This document shows positions 1 through 7,420 of a stretch of 64,000 nt of DNA, piece by piece (positions within the stretch are counted from its first letter, which is position 1; each line of letters opens with the position of its first letter). Source of the DNA: Paenibacillus_L residui. Lineage in GTDB: Bacteria; Bacillota; Bacilli; Paenibacillales; NBRC-103111. The translations under genes were made by a program, and so were the position numbers. The stretch is from assembly GCF_042677205.1 (NCBI RefSeq), contig NZ_JBHTIU010000100.1:1-64000 (forward strand), written 5' to 3'. The notes under the pieces were generated by a model. The model searched no databases and was not told the DNA's origin. It worked only from the letters and a program-made list of their open reading frames with translations.

Positions 1-184
1 GGAATTGGCGTTTGGTTTGCTTCTGAAGCTCTGACTGCGAAATCCATTTCCGATGCTCCGAATAGTAGTTCTTTGCGAGCTCTAAGCACATATTCCACAC
101 CTGGGCAGATTCGCGATTACAGGCATATAGTCGTTCGACATCTCGTTTCGAGGCATGGAAACGTACAATTTGAGCTCGAATCAT
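1..184 (-). CDS. tnpB: IS200/IS605-family TnpB N-terminal part (runs off window)
   Basis: TnpB proteins are RNA-guided nucleases encoded by IS200/IS605 and IS1341-type elements. Only the first 61 codons are in the window; the frame is still open at base 1. It starts at an ATG (182-184) preceded by a GGAAAGGTAGG ribosome site. The visible residues include RESAQVWNMCLELAKNYY, then KWISQSELQKQ, the helix-turn-helix-like start typical of TnpB/OrfB (a Trp within a short helix, then an IS.SEL-type segment). The catalytic RuvC motifs, zinc finger and any guide-RNA end lie outside. Upstream, TATACT preceded by TGG is a possible extended -10 site. Whether the element is intact or a remnant cannot be judged here. 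Confidence 0.72.
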   Translation of the reverse strand, partial: MIRAQIVRFHASKRDVERLYACNRESAQVWNMCLELAKNYYSEHRKWISQSELQKQTKRQF

Positions 185-350
185 GGAAAACCTACCTTTC
201 CGGAACGTTCGTTCTATATCATCAGTATACCATACATTTGCATCAAAGTGATTAGAACAAACACATGCTCTTCCCAGCGAAAATTTTCGGGAAAGGCGTC
301 ATTCATCTCCCACCTGCTTCGCTGAGGAAGGAGACTTCTGACGCAAGTTG

Positions 351-1208
351 TTAAAGAGGCAGCTCCCGCAAGAAAGCACGAATTAAAGACTGAAATGCCG
401 GCTTGGCGCGATTGGCTGTTTCGACAACCTGCTCATGGGTTAATTCCTCCAGTTCCTCGCCAATAGCCATGTCCGTTATACAGGATATACCCAGCACCTT
501 AAGTCCGCAGTGCCGTGCGGCAATGACTTCCCCTACCGTGGACATCCCTATGGCGTCTCCTCCCAGGCGGGCAAGCATCGTTAATTCCGCTGGAGTCATA
601 TAGGACGGGCCGCTGATTCCGCAGTAGACTCCTTCCTGCAGCCGTGAAGGAGAGGCGCTCTCTCCCAGCCCCATTTCTTCGCCCAAACGGCGTACCAATT
701 GTCTGTATCCGCGGTCATAGGCCTCCGACATATCGGGGAATCGGGGTCCCCATCCGGAGTCATTCGGGCCAATCAACGGATTCGTTCCGGTCATGTTGAT
801 ATGATCGCTTATCACCATTAAATCGCCCGGCTTGAACGTCCGGTTCATTCCTCCAGCCGCATTGGTCATCACTAAAGAACGGACTCCAAGAGCTTTCATT
901 ACATAGACGGGAAAAACTACTTTCTTCATGGTATAGCCCTCATAATAATGGAGCCTTCCCTGCATAACGATCACCGGCTTGCCTTCCAGCAGCCCCGCCA
1001 CGAATTGCCCTTCATGGCCTTCCACGGTAGAAACCGGGAAGTGCGGGAGCTGACGGTAAGGGATGCTCACCGCCTCGGTGACTTGTTCCGCGAGGTCTCC
1101 GAGTCCCGAACCCAGCACCAGCCCGATCTGCGGGGTTCTTCCCTGCAAAAGATTGCGCAAGCTCTCCGCCGCTTCCCGAACCTCATTCCAATACTGGACT
1201 GTCTGCAT
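351..1208 (-). CDS. Purine nucleoside phosphorylase paralogue with altered base pocket
   Basis: This 285-residue protein belongs to the trimeric purine nucleoside phosphorylase/MTA phosphorylase family, which splits nucleosides with phosphate into base and ribose-1-phosphate. The phosphate-binding GSGLG is at residues 33-37 and RLHYYEG at 85-91. Two positions that set 6-oxopurine specificity in human PNP (Glu201, Asn243) align here with Met204 (in GPSYMTPAE) and Asp246 (in CITDMA). Asp at the second position is also found in MTA phosphorylases, so the preferred base may differ from that of the neighbouring paralogue; this is inference. It starts 14 nt after that paralogue ends, behind an AGGGAGGAAGGG site, so the two are almost certainly co-transcribed downstream of deoB. 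The generic family assignment is firm, the substrate is not. Confidence 0.85.
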   Translation of the reverse strand: MQTVQYWNEVREAAESLRNLLQGRTPQIGLVLGSGLGDLAEQVTEAVSIPYRQLPHFPVSTVEGHEGQFVAGLLEGKPVIVMQGRLHYYEGYTMKKVVFPVYVMKALGVRSLVMTNAAGGMNRTFKPGDLMVISDHINMTGTNPLIGPNDSGWGPRFPDMSEAYDRGYRQLVRRLGEEMGLGESASPSRLQEGVYCGISGPSYMTPAELTMLARLGGDAIGMSTVGEVIAARHCGLKVLGISCITDMAIGEELEELTHEQVVETANRAKPAFQSLIRAFLRELPL

Positions 1209-1222
1209 ATTCCCTTCCTCCC

Positions 1223-2062
1223 TTAATTCAGCTTGGATAGCAAAGTCCGCATCAAATCGATAAATTTGGAACGGACTCTATTGGCTGTGGCGACTACCTC
1301 GTCATGCGATAGCGGCTGATCCAGCATTCCCGCCGCCATATTAGTAATGCACGACACCCCGAATACCTCCATGCCGGAATGACGGGCGGCGATTACTTCA
1401 GGTACGGTGGACATTCCGGCGGCGTCTCCGCCCAGTTTCCTGAGCATTCTGACCTCTGCAGGAGTTTCATAGGTGGGGCCGGTCATCCCTACATAGACCC
1501 CTTCCCTCACTTCCAGCCCCAGTTCAGAAGCGGCTTGTCTTGCCAGCTCCAGCAGCCGGCGGCTGTACCCTTCCGACATGTCGGGGAAACGGGGGCCAAG
1601 TCGGCCGTCATTCGGTCCGATCAGCGGGTTTCGGAACATGAAATTGATATGGTCGCGAATAAGCATGAAGTCTCCCACCCGGTAATCAGGGTTGATTCCT
1701 CCGGCGGAATTCGTCACCAGTAACGTGCGGACACCGAGTGCTTTCATCACTCTGACCGGGAGCGTAACCGCTTCTCCGTCATACCCCTCATACAGATGAA
1801 ACCGCCCCTTCATCATAACGAGAGGGCGTCCGTCCAGAGTTCCGACTATAAGCTCGCCGGCATGCCCTTCGACCGTAGAAAGCGGAAAATGAGGAATATC
1901 CCGATAGGGAAGAACGGCGGGCCGTTCTACGGAATCGGCCAGCACCCCGAGCCCCGAGCCGAGAATAAGGCCGACCGACGGGGTAATGGCAATCCGTTGG
2001 CGTATCCATTGAGCCGCCTCCTCTATTTTGGCGTATGTGGAGGCTTGTTCTTCATGTGTCAT
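1223..2062 (-). CDS. punA: Purine nucleoside phosphorylase (canonical)
   Basis: This 279-residue trimeric purine nucleoside phosphorylase phosphorolyses inosine and guanosine (and deoxy forms) in cytoplasmic purine salvage. It has GSGLG (35-39), RFHLYEG (87-93), the GPTYETPAE segment with the purine-contacting Glu199, MSTVPEV (217-223) and SCITN with Asn241, all matching the 6-oxopurine-specific class. The start is an ATG 9 nt behind AAAGGAG. It lies just downstream of deoB, as punA does in B. subtilis; the released pentose-1-phosphate is the substrate of the DeoB phosphopentomutase. A hairpin at 2122-2139 separates the two. The gene downstream is a diverged second copy. Confidence 0.95.
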   Translation of the reverse strand: MTHEEQASTYAKIEEAAQWIRQRIAITPSVGLILGSGLGVLADSVERPAVLPYRDIPHFPLSTVEGHAGELIVGTLDGRPLVMMKGRFHLYEGYDGEAVTLPVRVMKALGVRTLLVTNSAGGINPDYRVGDFMLIRDHINFMFRNPLIGPNDGRLGPRFPDMSEGYSRRLLELARQAASELGLEVREGVYVGMTGPTYETPAEVRMLRKLGGDAAGMSTVPEVIAARHSGMEVFGVSCITNMAAGMLDQPLSHDEVVATANRVRSKFIDLMRTLLSKLN

Positions 2063-2121
2063 TTGCCTGGCTCCTTTCTCCCATGTTATTAATCCGGTGT
2101 AGTGCTTCAGATAAATCCAAG

Positions 2122-2139
2122 CGGCAGCGTATGCTGCCG
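2122..2139 (-). other. Intercistronic hairpin between deoB and punA
   Basis: Seven-base-pair perfect inverted repeat CGGCAGC-ATAC-GCTGCCG in the 117-nt gap between deoB and the first PNP gene. No T-run follows on the minus strand, so it looks like an mRNA-stabilising or processing hairpin and not a terminator. Confidence 0.4.
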
Positions 2140-2179
2140 TTAGCTACTTTCAAGATTTCGAGGCTATTTCTCCGCTTTA

Positions 2180-3355
2180 TCAAATTAATTGGGACAGAAA
2201 GCTGGTTCCGTTCTCTCTCCATTCCACACCGAAGTTATCGGCAATCGTGGCCCCCAAATCGGCAAAGGTCGATCTTATCCCCAATGATACCGGGGATTGC
2301 AGTGAAGGACTCCAGACGAGAAGCGGGACGTATTCCCGGGTATGATCGGTCCCGGGATGATAAGGATCATTTCCGTGATCGGCCGTGAGAATCAGTAAAT
2401 CCTTGCTCCCGATTCCCTGCATCAAGCCGGGAAGGCTCCGGTCAAATTCCATCAGGGCCTTCGCGTAGCCTTCCGGATCGCGTCTATGCCCGTACAAGGA
2501 ATCGAAGTCGACCAAGTTGGTAAACAGCAGCCCCCGATAAGGGCTTTTGAGTCGGTCCGCCGTCTTCTGGATACCGTCCGCATTGCTTGTTGTGCGGATG
2601 GCTTCGGTGACCCCTTCTCCAGAGTAAATATCGTTGATTTTGCCCACAGCAATGCAATCCAGCCCTGCGTCCTTGAGCTTGTTCATGACCGTAGGAGCCG
2701 GCGGCTTGACGGCATAATCGTGACGATTGGCCGTACGCGTAAAATTGCCGGACGATCCGACATACGGACGCGCGATGACGCGGCCGACGGCGTACTCGTC
2801 CCGCAGAGTCAATTCCCGGGCAATCTCGCAGGCCCGGTACAATTCCTCCAGCGGAATTACCTCTTCATGGGCAGCCAGTTGAAATACGCTGTCCGCCGAA
2901 GTATAGACGATCCAGGCCCCGGTTCGCATCTGCTCCTCGCCGAGCTCTTGAAGGATTTCCGTTCCGGAGGCCGGTTTGTTGCCGATCACCTTGCGGCCGG
3001 TTCTGTTCTCGAATTCCTCTATCAGCTCCGGTGGAAACCCGTCCGGATAAGTTTTGAAAGGAATGGTCACCTTGAGCCCCATCAATTCCCAATGGCCGGT
3101 CATCGTGTCTTTGCCGACGGAGACCTCCGCCATTTTTCCGTAATAGGCTGCGGGATCCGGAACGGAAGGAACCTTGGCAAGCGGCGCAATATTGCCAAGC
3201 CCCAAGCGCTTCATGTTCGGCAAATCGAAAAAGTCCACCCTCCCGGCAATATGACCGAGGGTATCGGCACCCTCGTCTCCAAAGCGTGCGGCGTCGGGAA
3301 GCTCTCCGATCCCTACGCTGTCGAGCACAATCAGACAAATCCGTTCATACTTCAT
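2180..3355 (-). CDS. deoB: Phosphopentomutase
   Basis: DeoB interconverts (deoxy)ribose-1-phosphate and -5-phosphate, feeding pentoses released by nucleoside phosphorylases into central metabolism. The 391-residue protein, of alkaline-phosphatase-superfamily type, has the N-terminal metal site ICLIVLDSVGIGE and the C-terminal TADHGND (about 324-330) and DHTRE (337-341) metal-binding segments. Length is normal. The start was set at the family-conserved MKYERIC; its ribosome site (GGAG) is 12 nt away, somewhat far, and an upstream in-frame ATG at 3379 has no better site. It sits between xerD and punA, the same order as drm in B. subtilis, and is likely co-transcribed with both. Confidence 0.95.
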   Translation of the reverse strand: MKYERICLIVLDSVGIGELPDAARFGDEGADTLGHIAGRVDFFDLPNMKRLGLGNIAPLAKVPSVPDPAAYYGKMAEVSVGKDTMTGHWELMGLKVTIPFKTYPDGFPPELIEEFENRTGRKVIGNKPASGTEILQELGEEQMRTGAWIVYTSADSVFQLAAHEEVIPLEELYRACEIARELTLRDEYAVGRVIARPYVGSSGNFTRTANRHDYAVKPPAPTVMNKLKDAGLDCIAVGKINDIYSGEGVTEAIRTTSNADGIQKTADRLKSPYRGLLFTNLVDFDSLYGHRRDPEGYAKALMEFDRSLPGLMQGIGSKDLLILTADHGNDPYHPGTDHTREYVPLLVWSPSLQSPVSLGIRSTFADLGATIADNFGVEWRENGTSFLSQLI

Positions 3356-3397
3356 CCCTGTTCTCTCACTCCTTGTCATCGTGAATCGATAGATACC

Positions 3398-4294
3398 CTA
3401 CCATTTCGCCCGGGGATGGGTTCGGTCGTACACTTCCTTCATGCGTGTCCGCGAGACATGGGTATAAATCTGGGTCGTCGAAATATCCGCATGACCCAGC
3501 ATTTCCTGAACGGCCCGCAAATCGGCTCCGTTGTCCAGCAGATGGGTCGCAAAGGAATGACGCAGCGTATGCGGGGTGATCTCCTTCGTTATATTCGCCT
3601 CGCGTGCATATTGCTTAATAATTTTCCAGAATCCCTGGCGTGTCATTCCGGTGCCTCTCTGGTTGAGGAACAAGGCGTCCTCCGGCCGGTCCGGCTTAGC
3701 AAGCTGCGGCCTGGCAGACTCCAAGTAACGGTTAAGCCACTCGGTGGCGAGACGCCCAACGGGAATAATCCTCTCCTTGGAGCCTTTGCCTATGCAGCGA
3801 ACGAACCCCATGCCCGGGTTGACGCTCCCCATATCCAACGAAATCAGCTCGCTTACGCGAATACCGGTGGCATAGAGCAATTCCAGCATCGCCTTATCCC
3901 GGATGCCGGCCGCCTTGGAGCATTGGGGCGTATCCAGAAGCCTCTCGACTTCTTCCTGTGACAAAATTTTCGGCAGCTTCTTCTCCTGCCGGGGGGAATC
4001 CATATTCGCGGAGGGATCCTTCGCGATCATCCGCTCCTGCAGCAGGAACCGGTGAAAGGAGCGAATCGAAACCATCGTTCTGGACACCGTCGAGGCTGCT
4101 TTGCCCTGCTTTCGCAAGTGAAGAAGATATCCCTGTACATCCGTCGGCGCCAGGCTGTCTAAGGAATGTACGCCCGATTCCTTCAAATAGTCAATATATT
4201 GGCTTAAATCCCGTTCATAGGCTTCCAGCGTGTTGGAGGAGAGCCCCCGTTCCACGGAGAGAAAATAGATATAAGACTGCAAATAAGACTTCAT
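3398..4294 (-). CDS. xerD: Site-specific tyrosine recombinase XerD
   Basis: XerD acts with XerC at dif near the terminus to resolve chromosome dimers. The 298-residue protein has the N-terminal SAM-like core-binding domain (about 1-100) and the catalytic domain with Arg146 (TGIRVSEL), Lys170 (GKGSKER), HTLRH (242-246; His242, Arg245), His268 (LGHADIS) and the nucleophile Tyr277 (QIYTH). Length and residues are complete. It is the chromosomal housekeeping recombinase by synteny (fur-yqzK-xerD-deoB in B. subtilis) and not an integrase of a mobile element. Here yqzK and xerD are separated by an inserted sulfatase and hydrolase pair. Confidence 0.96.
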   Translation of the reverse strand: MKSYLQSYIYFLSVERGLSSNTLEAYERDLSQYIDYLKESGVHSLDSLAPTDVQGYLLHLRKQGKAASTVSRTMVSIRSFHRFLLQERMIAKDPSANMDSPRQEKKLPKILSQEEVERLLDTPQCSKAAGIRDKAMLELLYATGIRVSELISLDMGSVNPGMGFVRCIGKGSKERIIPVGRLATEWLNRYLESARPQLAKPDRPEDALFLNQRGTGMTRQGFWKIIKQYAREANITKEITPHTLRHSFATHLLDNGADLRAVQEMLGHADISTTQIYTHVSRTRMKEVYDRTHPRAKW

Positions 4295-4419
4295 GGATGA
4301 CTTAAACTCCCTCCCTGAAAATAGTATGAGCTTTTCCCAAGAGGACTACCCTGTCATGACCCATCCTATACCCCTAGCGGGAAAACTAAACGTCGGCCCA
4401 AAACGGAAACTGCCGGTCA

Positions 4420-5883
4420 TTAGGACCGCGCCACACTCGACAGGCAGCTTACCGGCCGGATCCCTGTCTGCAGCCGGGTTCCGTCGCTATATCCTTCCTC
4501 ACGGCCTGCCAATTCCTTAGCCAGCTTCGCACGCCACGCGCTCAGTTCGTCGGCATATTCCGGCCGGCCTGCAAGATTGACAAGCTCCTGGGGGTCTTCG
4601 GTTAAATCAAACAACTGCTCCTCTCCGGTTTGCGAATACCAGATGTACTTCCGGCGGCCGTCGGTTAACCAGTGGTTCGACCACTTGCCCGCGGAATGCT
4701 CCCCGTGAAGTTGATTGCGCCATTGAACATCCTTGTCGCCCCGCGCTAGCGGAAGGACACTGCTTCCTTCCACCGTATCCGGAATCGGCAGGTCTGCGCA
4801 ATCCAGCAGCGTCGGCATTATATCCCTCAGCTCGATGACGTCCCTAACCTCGCTTCCCTTACGGAGCCCTAGCAGGTTTCCGGGATCGGCCAGCAGGAAC
4901 GGCACGTTCGCGCTGCCCTCATAAGGAAGCGATTTTCGGAACAAGTGATGATCTCCCAGCATTTCTCCATGATCGGAAGTAAATAACACAATTGTATTAT
5001 TCATCACTCCGAATTCAATCATGGTCTGGAAGAAACGGCCCAATTGGGCATCTATATGAGTGATTAGGGCATAGTAAGCGGCTCTTGCCCGCCTTAAGCG
5101 TTCCTTGGGAACATTCCCGCGAGAGGTTACCGGGTCCAGCCCGTTCCGTTCCAAATCCTCGGTATCCGCCCAATCTCCACAAGGAGGCTCGGGAAGCGCC
5201 AGGTCCTTATACAGGTCTAAATATGACTGAGGCGGGTCGAACGGCGGATGCGGACGGACGAACGACATCTTCAGGAAGAAGGGTTTCCGCGGATCCCTGC
5301 GCCTCAGAAAATCTATGGATTGCGTAACGACCCAATTGGTCGGGTGCCATGCCTCCGGCAAGTGCCAAGGTCTGGCCATTGTGGACGAATTGCAATCGAG
5401 GCCGATGTCTGTCAGATCCGCCTCCGTTCCTGCCCGCTGCCTTAACCACGGCAAATAGTCATCGCATGCGTCGAACGATTCCGCTACCGTATTGGCATGG
5501 CGATAACGGTTATGATGCAAGTAACCGTCATGCAGAATTACATTATGAAAACCGCACAAATTGCGGGTTGGATAGACATGCATCTTTCCGACACATTGGG
5601 TATGATATCCTGCCGCGGCCAATTCGCCGGGCAGCATGCGCTCGTAATCCCAAGGTACCTTATCCTGGTACCCTACCCTTCCATGGGAACGTTGGCTCAT
5701 GCCCGTTAATACGGCTGCCCGCGCCGGTATGCAGCTTGGCGTTGCCGTGTATGCCCGGCGGAATAACACTCCGTTCCTTGCCAACTGATCCAGATTAGGG
5801 GTTTCCACTACAGGATGATTCAGGACACTCAGGCAATCTCCACGCATTTGATCCACCATGATCAGAAGAATATTCGGTTTCAT
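4420..5883 (-). CDS. Type I sulfatase family protein
   Basis: A 487-residue alkaline-phosphatase-fold sulfatase, predicted to hydrolyse a sulfate ester. The formylglycine signature C-x-P-x-R is present as Cys51-IPAR; the N-terminal metal site is NILLIMVDQMRGD (Asp11) and the second metal segment is TSDHGEMLGDH near residue 310. There is no signal peptide, so it is probably cytoplasmic. No formylglycine-generating enzyme or anaerobic maturase is in the window. The start was put at MKPNILL (ATG 5881-5883); a nearby ATG at 5892 is possible. It belongs to a two-gene insertion absent from this site in B. subtilis. Substrate unknown; choline sulfatase or another arylsulfatase-like activity cannot be told apart. 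Confidence 0.88.
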   Translation of the reverse strand: MKPNILLIMVDQMRGDCLSVLNHPVVETPNLDQLARNGVLFRRAYTATPSCIPARAAVLTGMSQRSHGRVGYQDKVPWDYERMLPGELAAAGYHTQCVGKMHVYPTRNLCGFHNVILHDGYLHHNRYRHANTVAESFDACDDYLPWLRQRAGTEADLTDIGLDCNSSTMARPWHLPEAWHPTNWVVTQSIDFLRRRDPRKPFFLKMSFVRPHPPFDPPQSYLDLYKDLALPEPPCGDWADTEDLERNGLDPVTSRGNVPKERLRRARAAYYALITHIDAQLGRFFQTMIEFGVMNNTIVLFTSDHGEMLGDHHLFRKSLPYEGSANVPFLLADPGNLLGLRKGSEVRDVIELRDIMPTLLDCADLPIPDTVEGSSVLPLARGDKDVQWRNQLHGEHSAGKWSNHWLTDGRRKYIWYSQTGEEQLFDLTEDPQELVNLAGRPEYADELSAWRAKLAKELAGREEGYSDGTRLQTGIRPVSCLSSVARS

Positions 5884-6290
5884 CGCTTCCATCCCTTCGT
5901 CGGCATTTCCAGTCCACCCGGCGGTCTCATCGCTTCTATTAAAGCGTATTCGCCTCACGAACAAATGGCGTTCATGTCACTGGATATGTGCAGGAGGCAA
6001 ACATTCCATAAACGGAGTTCATCAGATTACCCGAATGTCGGCCTATTTGTAAAATTCGCCATTAGCCCGGCGTTTCCTGCTTACCGTATAAGCAGAAAAA
6101 ACATCCGAAGGGTGCGATACCGCATTTTTCTTCGGATTCTATGCATACAAAAAAGGAACTCTCTCCGCCCAAAAATAGTCTGGAAATCGTCCCCGCTTAT
6201 GTTATTATTCAATTGTCGGCAATACTTGCCGCCTTCTTTTTATAAACGAAATTAACTATTTATATCGGGACAAGGACGGTGTGATTTACT
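5884..6290. other. Divergent intergenic region with hairpins (sulfatase / hydrolase)
   Basis: Noncoding 407 bp between divergent genes. It holds two adjacent hairpins at 6077-6095 and 6103-6137 and a perfect inverted repeat CGGCAA-TAC-TTGCCG at 6217-6231, close to the hydrolase start, that could be an operator. No convincing promoter hexamer pair was found for either gene. Confidence 0.5.
6096..6137 (-). terminator. Terminator- or attenuator-like hairpin upstream of the sulfatase
   Basis: On the minus strand ATCCGAAG and CTTCGGAT form an 8-bp stem with an inner TGCG-GTAT-CGCA stem, followed by six T. A second hairpin, CTGCTTA-TACGG-TAAGCAG (6077-6095), follows at once. It would stop transcription coming from yqzK or act as an attenuator in the sulfatase leader. 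Confidence 0.5.
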
Positions 6291-7109
6291 ATGAAAATTC
6301 ACGTTCTCGGCACCGCCGCGGCGGAAGGATTCCCTAACCCTCATTGCCGCTGTGAGCCTTGCGAAAGAGCCAGAAAACTTGGAGGCCGAAATATGCGATC
6401 ACGCAGTTCGGTCATTGTTGATGATATCATCAAGATCGATTATCCGGCGGATTCTCTGTTCCATGCATGGCGGGACCAAATCGATTACGGAAAAATCGAG
6501 CATCTGCTGTTTACGCATACCCATTACGACCATTTCTTCCCCGAAGATTTGTATAACCGGGTCGAAGGGTATTCTCATGGCTGCGCTTCCCCTCTACATA
6601 TTTATGGAAATGATGCCGCTATCTCCCAAACTTATAAAGCGGTTCCAGCGCGTTCGGAACGGTATGCCTTTCACCGACTGCTTCCTTTCCAAACGGTTGC
6701 CCTGGGCTCCTTCCGCGCAACGGCTTTGCTGGCTGATCACAATCCGCTGGAGACCTGTTATTTGTATTATATCGAAAAAGACGGAAAAGCCCTGCTGCAT
6801 GGCCATGACACAGGCTGGTTTCCGGAAGAAACCTGGAGCTGGCTGGAGGGCAAAAAAATCAATATGGCTCTCCTGGACTGTACGAACGGACAGCTGACCA
6901 CAGACAAGCGGGAAAGAAATCATATGAACGTAGAGACTGTGCGGGAAGTGAAGCGCCGGCTTCGGGAGGGCGGCCAAATCGATGACCAATCCCAGTTGTT
7001 TGCCACCCACTTCTCCCATAACTGCGGCTTGCATCATGAGGATTTGGTTCGTATTTTCGCGCCGGACGGGATTCAAGTCGCCTACGACGGCATGGTTGTC
7101 CAAATCTGA
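6291..7109 (+). CDS. MBL-fold metal-dependent hydrolase (PhnP-like)
   Basis: A 272-residue metallo-beta-lactamase-fold hydrolase. The metal site HTHYDH is at residues 76-81, with further likely ligands in HGHDTGW and HFSHNCG. The N-terminus, GTAAAEGFPNPHCRCEPC, resembles PhnP-like phosphodiesterases and carries a pair of Cys residues as in that subgroup. It may act on a cyclic phosphate or another ester, but the substrate is not shown. No phn genes are nearby. It is divergent from the sulfatase and convergent with yqzK (11-bp gap), on the strand opposite to most neighbours, which supports insertion of this pair into an older yqzK-xerD operon. The ribosome site (AAGGACGGTG) is weak. Confidence 0.82.
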   Translation: MKIHVLGTAAAEGFPNPHCRCEPCERARKLGGRNMRSRSSVIVDDIIKIDYPADSLFHAWRDQIDYGKIEHLLFTHTHYDHFFPEDLYNRVEGYSHGCASPLHIYGNDAAISQTYKAVPARSERYAFHRLLPFQTVALGSFRATALLADHNPLETCYLYYIEKDGKALLHGHDTGWFPEETWSWLEGKKINMALLDCTNGQLTTDKRERNHMNVETVREVKRRLREGGQIDDQSQLFATHFSHNCGLHHEDLVRIFAPDGIQVAYDGMVVQI

Positions 7110-7120
7110 TCCGACTTACG

Positions 7121-7354
7121 CTACTGGCCATACCAATAGAACATTCTGAGCCTGTCGATCATCCCGTCAGGCTCTTCGGCCAGCCTGCCGGGTTGGAACA
7201 CTTTCACGGCCCTGCCTCCCGGCTCTTTGTACCGGTCGGCGGGCTGAATCCATTCGGAAATAACCGCCAGCAACAGATACATCAAATAAGTAAGGACGAT
7301 AAATGTAACAAGAAACTTAAATCTTTGCACCCATTTCCGGACAGACAAGATCAT
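7121..7354 (-). CDS. yqzK: DUF4227 small membrane protein, YqzK-like
   Basis: A 77-residue protein with one membrane segment (about residues 12-32) after a basic N-terminus, and a C-terminus ending in RMFYWYGQ. It is placed in the DUF4227/YqzK family from its size, its single transmembrane helix and its position near fur and xerD, as in B. subtilis. No function is known. Strong ribosome site GGAGGAATAGTC before the ATG. The gene between it and fur (ald) is an addition relative to B. subtilis. Confidence 0.8.
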   Translation of the reverse strand: MILSVRKWVQRFKFLVTFIVLTYLMYLLLAVISEWIQPADRYKEPGGRAVKVFQPGRLAEEPDGMIDRLRMFYWYGQ

Positions 7355-7420
7355 GACTATTCCTCCATCCCTTCCTGTTATGGATAAAGTATGATCTTGT
7401 CCGTCTATGTATGCCTGGGG

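Noticed and set aside
2486..3961. 491-codon open frame on the plus strand
   Set aside because: It is antisense to deoB and xerD, whose motifs are complete; composition is low in sense and there is no ribosome site. It arises from codon bias of the real genes.
3398..4294. Phage-type integrase next to the tnpB edge
   Set aside because: The 298-residue length, full Xer motif set and synteny identify the housekeeping recombinase XerD.
6217..6231. Terminator at CGGCAATACTTGCCG
   Set aside because: Perfect inverted repeat, but no transcript ends there and only a mixed pyrimidine run follows; kept as a possible operator only.
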